From Candidatus Neomicrothrix sp. UBA7884 (GTDB lineage Bacteria > Actinomycetota > Acidimicrobiia > Acidimicrobiales > MedAcidi-G1), in the NCBI GenBank assembly GCA_002501135.1, contig DLRQ01000073.1, forward strand, positions 1 through 38,625: a stretch of 38,625 nt of DNA, in the 5' to 3' direction. Shown piece by piece: positions 8,238 through 16,107 of the stretch. The notes below the pieces were generated by a model. That model was not told where the DNA came from. It did no database searches and worked only from the letters and a program-made list of their open reading frames with translations. Position numbers and translations under genes: made by a program. Numbering within the stretch: position 1 is the first letter of the stretch; each line of letters begins with the position of its first letter.

Positions 8238-9760
8238 CCATCAGGCTGGAAGGCCCCGGCGTCACCATCGCCGACGTCGTTGCAGTCGCCCGCAGGCACG
8301 AAACTGTGACCCTCACCGACGCCGCCACCGAACGCATGGCGACGGCGCGCGACATCGTCGAGACTCTCGCCGACGGCGACCCCACCTACGGGGTGTCAAC
8401 GGGCTTTGGCGCCCTGGCCACCGTCACGATCGCCCCTGAGAGGCGAGCCGACCTTCAGGCGGCGCTGGTCCGCTCACATGCAGCAGGAATGGGCCCGCCG
8501 GTGGAGCCTGAGGTGGTCCGGGCAATGGTGTTCCTTCGGGCACGCACGCTGGCACTCGGCCACAGCGGCGCCAGGCCGATCGTGGCCGAGGGACTCCTGA
8601 ACCTCATCAACGCCGGGATCACCCCGATCGTCCCAGAACATGGCTCCCTGGGGGCCAGCGGAGACCTAGCACCCCTGGCCCACGCCGCCCTGACTCTCAT
8701 CGGCGAAGGCAGCGTCGAGGTCGACGGTGCCGTCCTTTCCGCCGCCGAGGCGCTGGCCGGTGCCGGCCTGTCACCACTCACGTTGGCCGACAAGGAGGGC
8801 CTGGCCCTGACCAACGGGACCGACGGGATCCTCGGAATGCTCTGCCTGGCCTGTCATGACGCCCGTCAACTTCTCGCCCAGGCAGACGTAGCCGCAGCCA
8901 TGACAGTCGAGGGGGTCCTCGCCACCGACCGGGCCTTCGCCGCCGACCTCACCGAGTTGCGTCCACACCCCGGCCAGGCAACGAGCGCAGCCAACCTTCG
9001 TGCCCTCCTGGCCGATTCCCCCATCGTGGCCAGCCACCGCACCGACGACCTGCGGGTCCAGGACGCCTACTCAATCCGCTGCACCCCCCAGGTCAACGGA
9101 GCCGCACGCGACACCCTCGCCTTCGCCACCACCACCGCCGAGACCGAGTTGGCGTCAGCGATCGACAACCCGATGGTGCTCCCCGACGGCCGCGTCGAGT
9201 CCTGCGGCAACTTCCACGGCGCTCCACTCGGGTTCGCCGCCGACTTCCTTGCCATTGCCCTCGCCGAGGTGGGTGCCATAGCCGAGCGTCGCATTGACAG
9301 GGTGCTCGACCACACCAGGTCACATGGCCTAACCCCGTTCCTGGCCGACGACCCGGGCGTCGACAGCGGGATGATGATCGGCCAGTACACCGCTGCCGCA
9401 ATGTGTGCCGAAAACCGCCGTCTGGCAGGCCCCGCCAGCGTCGACTCACTACCGACGTCGGGCATGCAGGAGGACCATGTCTCAATGGCCTGGGGAGCGG
9501 TCAGAAAGCTGCGGCGCGTCATCGACAACCTGCGGCGCATTCTGGCCATCGAACTCACCGTCAGCGCCAGGGCAGTTGACCTGCGAAACCCTCTCCTGCC
9601 TGCACCCGGAACCGGGGCGGCGCTGGCGGCGGTGAGAACCGTGGCTCCCGGTCCTGGGCCCGACCGCTTCCTCTCACCCGAACTGCAGGCGCTCGACGAC
9701 CTGCTCGCCTCTGGTGGCCTCCTTGAGGCAGCCGAGACAGTCACAGGTCCACTGACCTGA
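8234..9760 (+). CDS. hutH: Histidine ammonia-lyase
   Basis: 508 aa, standard length. It deaminates L-histidine to urocanate, the first step of the pathway. The Ala-Ser-Gly that cyclises into the MIO electrophile is at 141-143 in GSLGASGDLAPLAH; the catalytic Tyr is Tyr52 in TYGVSTGFG. Other lyase signatures are SHAAGMG (81-87), LTNGTDG, QDAYSIRC and a QEDHVSM segment near the C-terminus. The ATG overlaps the regulator stop. It runs away from hutU, so the pathway is split over two divergent units with one control region. Confidence 0.96.
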   Translation: MTIRLEGPGVTIADVVAVARRHETVTLTDAATERMATARDIVETLADGDPTYGVSTGFGALATVTIAPERRADLQAALVRSHAAGMGPPVEPEVVRAMVFLRARTLALGHSGARPIVAEGLLNLINAGITPIVPEHGSLGASGDLAPLAHAALTLIGEGSVEVDGAVLSAAEALAGAGLSPLTLADKEGLALTNGTDGILGMLCLACHDARQLLAQADVAAAMTVEGVLATDRAFAADLTELRPHPGQATSAANLRALLADSPIVASHRTDDLRVQDAYSIRCTPQVNGAARDTLAFATTTAETELASAIDNPMVLPDGRVESCGNFHGAPLGFAADFLAIALAEVGAIAERRIDRVLDHTRSHGLTPFLADDPGVDSGMMIGQYTAAAMCAENRRLAGPASVDSLPTSGMQEDHVSMAWGAVRKLRRVIDNLRRILAIELTVSARAVDLRNPLLPAPGTGAALAAVRTVAPGPGPDRFLSPELQALDDLLASGGLLEAAETVTGPLT

Positions 9761-9799
9761 CCCAGCGGGCCGACCAGACCTGCCCGACACCACCTCGCC

Positions 9800-9805
9800 T
9801 ACCCT
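9800..9805 (+). promoter_or_regulatory. Candidate leaderless -10 element of the P450 pseudogene
   Basis: TACCCT lies exactly six bases before the ATG at 9812, the TAnnnT-N6-start arrangement also seen at other first genes in this window. No clear -35 is visible. It would also drive the ATP-grasp cassette downstream. Confidence 0.5.
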
Positions 9806-9811
9806 CTCGGA

Positions 9812-11116
9812 ATGGACCGGCGACCCAGGGTGAGCGTCCACGTCGACGTGGACCTCTGGGATCCGGCCACCTTCGCCTCCGGAATCCCCTACGAGGAATT
9901 CGCCGTGCTCCGGTCAGAGGCCCCGGTCGCCTGGCACGAAGAGCACCCCCGGCGCGAAGGCGGGAGGTCCGGGCCGGGTTTCTGGTGTGTCACCACCCAC
10001 GCCGACGTCCAGACCGTGTCCACCCAACCCGACATCTACTTGTCGTAGCTCGGAGGGTTCACGGGAGCAGATATCGGCGGTGCGGTCCTCGAAGAGACAC
10101 GCCTGAACCTCATGGGTATGGACCCACCCGACCACACGGCGTTCCGGAGGTCCATCAGGGCACCCTTCGGACCAAGCGTCACAAGCGACCTGGCAGCCGT
10201 AGTCGAAGGTTTCGCAAGCGCGATCGTCGACGAGGTCGGGCCGCTCGGCGAGGTCGACTTTGTCGAGACAATCCCCTGAGAGTTACCGCTACTTACGCTC
10301 TCCCACCTGCTGGGTGTTCCGGCACGTGACCGGAGACTCTTCTACGACTGGTCGAACCGGATCATCGGCAACCACGACCCCGACTACGGCGGCGCCGCCG
10401 AGGACTTCCTTGAGGCCAAGGACGCCCTGTTCGCATACGGGCGCAGCGTCATAGCCGGCAAGCGTCAGAACCCCGACGACGGCCTCGTCAGCACGTTCGT
10501 ACCGAGCGAGGTGGACGGCGTACCCCTCGACGATGAACGGATCATCCTGCTCTGGTTCCAGCTCCTCATTGCCGGCAACGAGACAACCAGGTCATCGCTT
10601 ACAGGCGCAATGGAGATGCTGGGAGCATTCCCCGAGCAGCGGGCCGCCCTCATGGACGACCTGGACTCAAATCTCCCCGGCTTCATCGAGGAGTCCCTGC
10701 GGTTCACCAACCCCGTGCTCCACTTCCGACGCACCGCTACGCGTGACGTGGAACTGAACGGCTCCCAGATCAGCGCCGGCGACAAGGTGACCCTCTGGTA
10801 CCCGTCGGCCAACAGGGACGAGGCCGTGTTCGATCAACCTGACCATTTCGACCCGACCAGGTCACCAAACCTTCACGTGTCGTTCGGCTTCGGAACGCAC
10901 TTCAGCCTCGGCACCAGGGTAGGCAGGCTCCAGGTGGCAGTGATGCTGCGCGAGATGCTCACCCGACTTCCGGACATTGACGTCGTCGTACCGGCCCGCC
11001 GCGCCCACTCGACCTTCCTGAACAGCCCCAAGTCGCTCGGCGTCCGCTTTACGCCTGCCCGAGCCCAGCAAGCCAAGGAGGGCGGCCGCGGCATCTGGGC
11101 TACCTTCAATGCATGA
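9812..11116 (+). pseudogene. Cytochrome P450 pseudogene (two in-frame stops, heme Cys lost)
   Basis: One continuous frame of 435 codons reads as a bacterial class I P450. Codons 1-78 form the N-terminus, TAG at 10046-10048 is codon 79, TGA at 10277-10279 is codon 156, and the rest is open to 11116. There is no frameshift. The I-helix AGNETT (codons 254-259) and the ExxR pair (Glu294, Arg297) are kept. The heme-binding loop reads FGFGTHFSLG: codon 365 is AGC (Ser) where the thiolate Cys belongs, and the following LAR is VGR. Three independent lesions argue for loss of function. The TGA at 11114-11116 overlaps the next ATG, suggesting that the intact ancestor was translationally coupled to the ATP-grasp gene. 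Each stop is one transition from a sense codon (for example CGA or TGG). Confidence 0.85.
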
Positions 11117-12582
11117 CCAGCGGACTCCTGGATGGCTACGACCAGGGTGGATTCTTTGACGAGGCCATCGGCGAGGACGGCACGGCCAGGTCAGGCCAGG
11201 AGAACCTGGTTGGCTGGTTCGACGCGCTCTCTGCCGATGACCTGCGCTACCACTCGACCCTGCGCGACGACCTGCTCCTGAGCCGGGGAATTACCTTCAC
11301 CGTCTACGGCGAATCCCAGGGCATTGAGCGGACCTGGCCCATGGACCTCTTTCCACGGGTCATTACCGCCGCCGAATGGACGGTCCTCGAACAGGGTCTC
11401 GCCCAGAGGGTCAACGCCGTCAACCGCTTCCTCGAGGACCTCTACGTAGGCGAGCAGGCCATTCTCGAGGACGGGGTCGTCCCGCGTTGGCTGGTCATGT
11501 CATCGGCGGGCTTCGAGCGCGAGGCCTTCAACGTTGCCGTACCAAACGGCGCCCGCTGCCTCGTCTCCGGTATCGACATCGTGAGGGGCGCCGACGGCAA
11601 GTTCCTGGTACTCGAGGACAACCTGCGTAACCCGTCAGGCGTCAGCTACGTACTGGAGAACCGGGCGACCATGGCCAGGGTTCTCACCGGGGCCTTCGAG
11701 GAGATGGCAATTCGATCAGTCGACCACTACGGACGCTCTCTGCTCGCCGCCCTGAAACATGCAGCCCCACCTGCCGCCGGCGACGACCCTGTCGTCTGCG
11801 TGCTGACGCCCGGCATCTACAACTCCGCCTACTTCGAACACGCATTCCTGGCCAGGCAGATGGGCGTCGAGCTGGTCGAGGGCCGAGACCTCGTCGTTGA
11901 CGACCACATCGTCGCCATGCGCACCACCGGCGGCCTGCGCAGGGTCGACGTCATCTACCGACGCATCGACGACCACTTCCTGGACCCTGCCGTCTTTGAC
12001 ACCGGCTCGACTCTCGGTGTGCCCGGCCTCATGGCAGCGGTGCGTGCAGGAACGGTCACCGTCTCAAACGCCGTGGGCAACGGGGTGGCCGACGACAAGG
12101 CCGTGTACCCGTACGTACCGGCCATGATCGACTACTACCTGGGTGAAGAGCCGATTCTGCCAAACGCCACCACCTACGTGCTCTGGGACGATGACCAGCG
12201 GGCCGCCGCTCTGGCGCGGGCCAACGAGCTGGTCTGGAAGCCAGTCGCCGAGTCGGGTGGCTACGGCATAGTCATCGGCCCGTCTGCGACCGACGAGGAA
12301 CTGGCTGGCGTGCACACGACTGTCGAGGCCGACCCCCGCGGATGGATAGCCCAGGAGGTCGTGCAGCTCAGCCGGGTACCCAGCTGCGTAGACGGAGGCC
12401 TCGAGGGCCGCCATGTAGACCTGCGCCCATTCATCCTCACCGGCGAGTCCATCGAGGTACTCCCCGGCGGACTGACACGTGTCGCCATGAGGAAGGGTTC
12501 CCTGATCGTGAACTCCTCCCAGGGCGGTGGGTCCAAGGACACCTGGGTGCTCGAAGACCAGGCCACGGGAGCCGCAGGCTGA
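11113..12582 (+). CDS. Circularly permuted ATP-grasp protein (DUF404/DUF407 type)
   Basis: 489 aa. The circularly permuted ATP-grasp family is predicted to ligate amines to carboxylates using ATP. Typical stretches are visible: MDLFPRVITAAEW (77-89), RFLEDLYV (105-112), the acidic LEDNLRNPSGVSY (167-179) and, near the C-terminus, EVLPGGLTRVA followed by SSQGGGSKDTWV. It starts the three-gene cassette ATP-grasp / alpha-E / transglutaminase that is found together in many bacteria; the cassette product is not established. ATG overlaps the P450 stop, and its own TGA overlaps the alpha-E ATG by one base. Confidence 0.9.
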   Translation: MTSGLLDGYDQGGFFDEAIGEDGTARSGQENLVGWFDALSADDLRYHSTLRDDLLLSRGITFTVYGESQGIERTWPMDLFPRVITAAEWTVLEQGLAQRVNAVNRFLEDLYVGEQAILEDGVVPRWLVMSSAGFEREAFNVAVPNGARCLVSGIDIVRGADGKFLVLEDNLRNPSGVSYVLENRATMARVLTGAFEEMAIRSVDHYGRSLLAALKHAAPPAAGDDPVVCVLTPGIYNSAYFEHAFLARQMGVELVEGRDLVVDDHIVAMRTTGGLRRVDVIYRRIDDHFLDPAVFDTGSTLGVPGLMAAVRAGTVTVSNAVGNGVADDKAVYPYVPAMIDYYLGEEPILPNATTYVLWDDDQRAAALARANELVWKPVAESGGYGIVIGPSATDEELAGVHTTVEADPRGWIAQEVVQLSRVPSCVDGGLEGRHVDLRPFILTGESIEVLPGGLTRVAMRKGSLIVNSSQGGGSKDTWVLEDQATGAAG

Positions 12583-13547
12583 TGCTTGCAAGACACGCCG
12601 AAAGCCTCTTCTGGGCCGGCCGCTATCTGGAGCGGGCCGAGGACACCGCCAGGATCCTCGACGCCACCCAGCACGCCACCATCATCAGACCGAGCGCCGC
12701 CGAGCAGTGGGGCGACCTGCTCATCGTCCTGCGCATCCACGAGGAGTTCAAGGACACCGGAGGCGAGGTCGACTGGCGCGGCGTCGGCAACTTCCTCGTT
12801 GCAGACCCGGAGAACCCCGGATCAATTGTCTCAGCCATCCAGACGGCACGCGAGAACCTGCGAAGTGTCCGCGAGCAGATACCCAGCGAGGTGTGGGAAA
12901 CCGCCAACCGGTTCCACCTGGAGTTGTCGTCACGTGACCTTGCCGCCGACCTCGACGGCGAGCCCTACACCCTCTTCGACCTGGTCAAGACCCACTGCCA
13001 GACGATCTCGGGCGCCATTGAGCAGAACATGCCTAGAAGCGACGGCTACCGGTTCCTCACCATCGGCGTCCTGATCGAGCGGGCGCTGATGACATCGAGG
13101 CTGTTGAACATCAGGTGGGGCCACATGACCGCGGGCACCTTCGAGGATGCAATGCTCACCCTCTCGTCAGTGTCGGCGGCAGAGGCATTCCGGCGGCGAC
13201 ACCAGTCGGCAGCCGGCCCCGTGGCCATCTCGTCGTTCCTGTTGCGCGATGCCCTGTTCCCGCGAAGCACCCTCTACTGCCTGTCGCGGGCAGAACTGCT
13301 GCTCGACAACCTGGTTGACCGCGTCCCGGGAAGGGGACGGACCGAAACCGTGCTCGGGAGGGTGCGATCCAGCCTGGAGTTCGCTGAACTCGACGAGGGT
13401 TCCGTGGATATCCCGACCTTCTGCGCGGAGCTGGACGACGGGATCCGTCAGGTGGCTAACGCCATGGCACGCCAGTACTTCCGCAACGTCGACCAGCTCA
13501 GCATCAGGCCCCAGGCCACAGTGGTTTCCCTGGGAGGACACCGGTGA
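12582..13547 (+). CDS. Alpha-E domain protein (DUF403)
   Basis: 321 aa, mostly helical. The N-terminus LARHAESLFWAGRYLERAEDTAR is the hallmark of alpha-E proteins, and PRSTLYCL plus the RYLERAE and QISIRPQ-like ends fit the family. The start is set at the ATG that shares one base with the upstream stop (TGATG); a longer in-frame reading would run over the ATP-grasp gene. Function is unknown; its constant company suggests a partner or co-enzyme of the ATP-grasp ligase. Confidence 0.9.
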   Translation: MLARHAESLFWAGRYLERAEDTARILDATQHATIIRPSAAEQWGDLLIVLRIHEEFKDTGGEVDWRGVGNFLVADPENPGSIVSAIQTARENLRSVREQIPSEVWETANRFHLELSSRDLAADLDGEPYTLFDLVKTHCQTISGAIEQNMPRSDGYRFLTIGVLIERALMTSRLLNIRWGHMTAGTFEDAMLTLSSVSAAEAFRRRHQSAAGPVAISSFLLRDALFPRSTLYCLSRAELLLDNLVDRVPGRGRTETVLGRVRSSLEFAELDEGSVDIPTFCAELDDGIRQVANAMARQYFRNVDQLSIRPQATVVSLGGHR

Positions 13548-14488
13548 GGCTCGACATCTCCAACCGCACCCTCTACCGCTTCGACGACATTGTCCGGGAG
13601 TCCCAGAACGAAGTTCGCACCTGTCCAATCAGCGACTCCCGCCAGCACCTCATCGCCTACCGGCTGAGCCTCGCCCCGGCGAGCCGTTCACTGGCCTTCT
13701 ACGACTACTGGGGCACCCGTGTCGACGCCTTCGGCATCCGCGAGCCGCACATCTCAATGGAGATCGTCGCCGAGGCGGCCGTCGAGACCAGCGAGGCAGG
13801 TCCACGGCCGGAACCGTGCGAATGGGAAGGGCTTTTCGACCCGTCCTTCAGAGACCTGCACCTCGAATACCTGGAGCGAACACCGCACGCCGACTGGGGA
13901 GATCGCCTGAGCGAAGCCGGCCTTGAGGCACGTGACGGGGACGACCTGGTCGCCACTGTCGTCGGCATCCACGACCTGGTCCGTGAGCGAATGATCTACG
14001 AGACCGGCTCGACACACATCGGAATCGACGTCGAGAAGGTGCTGTCAGACGGCCACGGGGTGTGCCAGGACTTCGCACACCTGTCGGTCGCAATCTGCCG
14101 GAGTCTCGGCGTTCCGGCACGGTACGTGTCGGGCTACCTGTTCACAGCCAGCGACGAGACCGGCGAGGACACAGACCATGACGTGGTCGACGTCGAGACC
14201 CACGCATGGTTCGAGGCGGCGATTCCCGGATACGGCTGGATGGCTATGGACCCGACCAACGGTCACGAAGTAGGTGCAAGACACGTGAAGATCGGCCATG
14301 GCCGCGACTACGACGACGTGCCACCACTACGGGGTTCGGTGTCAGGTGAGGCAGGAACCGAGGTTGATACCAGCGTGGAGATTCGCCGCATGGACCCGTC
14401 ACATCAGGCGACGGTCGTGCAACCCCCGTTGACCCATACCGACATGGAGCACCTAGGCTTCCAGCCCCAGCAGCAACAACAGCAGTAG
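13544..14488 (+). CDS. Transglutaminase-like cysteine protease/amidase with glutamine-rich tail
   Basis: 314 aa. An N-terminal beta-rich domain (about 1-95) precedes a transglutaminase core with the triad Cys174 (GVCQDFAH), His220 (ETHAWFEA) and Asp236 (AMDPTNGHEVG). The family includes bacterial peptidases and amidases; in this cassette it may remove or trim what the ATP-grasp enzyme attaches. The GTG start overlaps the alpha-E stop (GTGA). The protein ends with a run of glutamines (residues 308-314 and one more before a Pro), coded by mixed CAG/CAA, so it is not simply slippage of a pure triplet. Confidence 0.9.
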   Translation: MRLDISNRTLYRFDDIVRESQNEVRTCPISDSRQHLIAYRLSLAPASRSLAFYDYWGTRVDAFGIREPHISMEIVAEAAVETSEAGPRPEPCEWEGLFDPSFRDLHLEYLERTPHADWGDRLSEAGLEARDGDDLVATVVGIHDLVRERMIYETGSTHIGIDVEKVLSDGHGVCQDFAHLSVAICRSLGVPARYVSGYLFTASDETGEDTDHDVVDVETHAWFEAAIPGYGWMAMDPTNGHEVGARHVKIGHGRDYDDVPPLRGSVSGEAGTEVDTSVEIRRMDPSHQATVVQPPLTHTDMEHLGFQPQQQQQQ

Positions 14489-14493
14489 CCGCC

Positions 14494-15249
14494 TCAGCGG
14501 GCCGTGAAACCTCCGTCTACCGGAACGACTGCACCGGTCATGTAACTGGCCTCATCGGATGCCAGGAAGAGCACCACCCGGGCGACCTCATCAGGTTGAG
14601 CCAGGCGCTTGACTGGAATGGTCTCCTCGGCAAGTTGCGCCAGGTCGGCATCTGTCGGTGGCGTGTCACGCCCAGAGGCCAGCATCGGAGTGTCTACCTC
14701 GCCGGGCGCCACGGCGTTGATGCGGACTCCATCGTCAGCGTGGTCAAGGGCCATGGCGCGGGTCAACTGGTGTACCGCTCCCTTGGAAGCGCAGTAGGCG
14801 AGCACCCCGGCCGCTCCCACGCCACCCCAGATGGACCCGAAGTTGACTATTGAACCGGACCGCCGCGGAACCATGTGCCTCACCGCCGCCCGCGACATGT
14901 AGAAGACGCCGTCGACGTTCACCGACATCACCCGACGCCAGTCATCGTCGGTTGTGCCCCGGGCATCGGCCCGGTGGATCACCCCCGCTGCGTTGACGAG
15001 CACGTCGACACAGCCGTGCGTAGCCACGAGAGCGTCAACCGTGCCGTCACAAAAATCAGCGTCGCTGACATCGCCGACCACAACGGCGGCGGCGGTCTCG
15101 TCGGCTACCCGGCGCGCACCTGTTCCGTCGCGGTCAATCAGCGTAACGCTCGCACCGGCCCCGACAAAGGCCCGGACCGTCGCCGCGCCCATGCCCGAGG
15201 CGCCACCGGTTATGAGGGCCACCTTGCCGGCGAGCGAGTCACCGCTCAC
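14494..15249 (-). CDS. Short-chain dehydrogenase/reductase (classical SDR)
   Basis: 251 aa. Rossmann nucleotide-binding TGGASGMG (14-21), NAAG (86-89), Asn111, Ser139 and the Tyr152-x3-Lys156 pair (YCASK) are all present, so it should be an active NAD(P)-dependent oxidoreductase. An acidic residue at the end of strand 2 (LIDRD, 38-42) favours NAD over NADP. The C-terminal YMTGAVVPVDGG is typical. The GTG start overlaps the stop of the upstream SDR. Substrate unknown; the neighbouring demethylation genes may share a pathway. Confidence 0.9.
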   Translation of the reverse strand: MSGDSLAGKVALITGGASGMGAATVRAFVGAGASVTLIDRDGTGARRVADETAAAVVVGDVSDADFCDGTVDALVATHGCVDVLVNAAGVIHRADARGTTDDDWRRVMSVNVDGVFYMSRAAVRHMVPRRSGSIVNFGSIWGGVGAAGVLAYCASKGAVHQLTRAMALDHADDGVRINAVAPGEVDTPMLASGRDTPPTDADLAQLAEETIPVKRLAQPDEVARVVLFLASDEASYMTGAVVPVDGGFTAR

Positions 15250-15998
15250 CCGTCCGATCCCTCCAGGGGATCGAAGTTGACTCCCCCGTAGGTCTGTTCC
15301 GTCGGTTGCAGCTCGACCCGGGCCACATTGACGTACCAGGGGGCCTCAAGGGCGTAGGTGATCGAGGTGGCAACATCCTTACTGGTGATCTCGGTGATGC
15401 CGGTCTCCTTGAACCTGTCGCGCAAGTCGGGGTCGTCGATGGCGGCATCGTAGAACTCGGTGCGTACCCGCCCGGGGCAGATCTCGGTAACCCTCACCCC
15501 GGTACCCGCCAACTCCAGGCGCAGGTTGGTTGACATCAGGTGGATTGCCCCCTTGGAGGCTCCGTACACACCTGACAGGAGCGGGTACAGGCCTGCAACC
15601 GAACCCACGTTGACGATGTGGCCGCGTCCCCGCTCGATCATCGGCCCGAGAACCGACCGGACCGCATGCAGAGCCGCTGTGACGTTGGTGGCGATTGTCT
15701 GGTCGATGTCGACCGGGTCTGCATCGGGAAGCGACTGGATGGCCCGACCCACCCCGGCGTTGTTGACGAGCACGTCCACCCCGAGGGAGCCGAACAGGTC
15801 GTCCATCGCAGTCGTGTCCCGCACGTCGAGTACGTGTGTGGCACAACCGGTTGCGGCGGCAAGCGCCTCGAGCCTGTCCTCGCGGCGGGCTACGGCGTGA
15901 ACGGTCAGGCCGCGGGAACACAGGTCTGCGACAACAGCCGCCCCGATACCCGCAGAGGCACCCGTAACCAGTGCGGACCGGTAGTCGCTGATCGTCAT
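15246..15998 (-). CDS. Short-chain dehydrogenase/reductase (classical SDR)
   Basis: 250 aa from the chosen ATG. TGASAGIG (12-19), NNAG (79-82), Asn105, Ser133 and Tyr145-x3-Lys149 (YGASK) mark a complete SDR. ARREDR after strand 2 (37-42) suggests NADP binding. A longer in-frame reading to 16151 would overlap the divergent dehydrogenase gene and adds no family sequence, so the ATG at 15998 is preferred; TACGGT lies 8 bases before it. It is similar to L-allo-threonine/serine dehydrogenase-type SDRs in pattern, but the substrate is not assignable. It precedes and is coupled to the second SDR. Confidence 0.88.
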   Translation of the reverse strand: MTISDYRSALVTGASAGIGAAVVADLCSRGLTVHAVARREDRLEALAAATGCATHVLDVRDTTAMDDLFGSLGVDVLVNNAGVGRAIQSLPDADPVDIDQTIATNVTAALHAVRSVLGPMIERGRGHIVNVGSVAGLYPLLSGVYGASKGAIHLMSTNLRLELAGTGVRVTEICPGRVRTEFYDAAIDDPDLRDRFKETGITEITSKDVATSITYALEAPWYVNVARVELQPTEQTYGGVNFDPLEGSDG

Positions 15999-16057
15999 GG
16001 ATGACAACCGTAGACCGCCCGGACCAACTACACCCCAGTCCGATCCGGGTGTACCTT

Positions 16058-16086
16058 CTCGCCAAGCAAACAACAGACTCGCCAAG
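16058..16086. repeat. Direct repeat CTCGCCAAG, 20-base period, in a divergent promoter region
   Basis: Two identical 9-mers (16058-16066 and 16078-16086) start 20 bases apart, two helical turns, between the SDR pair and the dehydrogenase. They sit just before the ribosome site and could bind a regulator on one DNA face. No regulator gene is adjacent. Confidence 0.4.
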
Positions 16087-16094
16087 TGGATCAC

Positions 16095-16102
16095 GAGGAG
16101 GT
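16095..16102 (+). promoter_or_regulatory. Strong ribosome binding site of the dehydrogenase gene
   Basis: GAGGAGGT, a near-complete anti-Shine-Dalgarno match, ends 5 bases before the ATG at 16108. It fixes that start and contrasts with the many leaderless-looking genes in this window. Confidence 0.85.
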
Positions 16103-16107
16103 AACGC

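Noticed and set aside
10046..10279. Recoding (pyrrolysine at TAG or selenocysteine at TGA) in the P450 gene
   Set aside because: Both stop types occur in one gene, both end other genes here, the P450 family uses neither residue, and the heme Cys is also lost. Decay is simpler.
12342..12581. N-terminal extension of the alpha-E protein
   Set aside because: It overlaps the ATP-grasp gene in another frame, and the family starts at the ATG at 12582.
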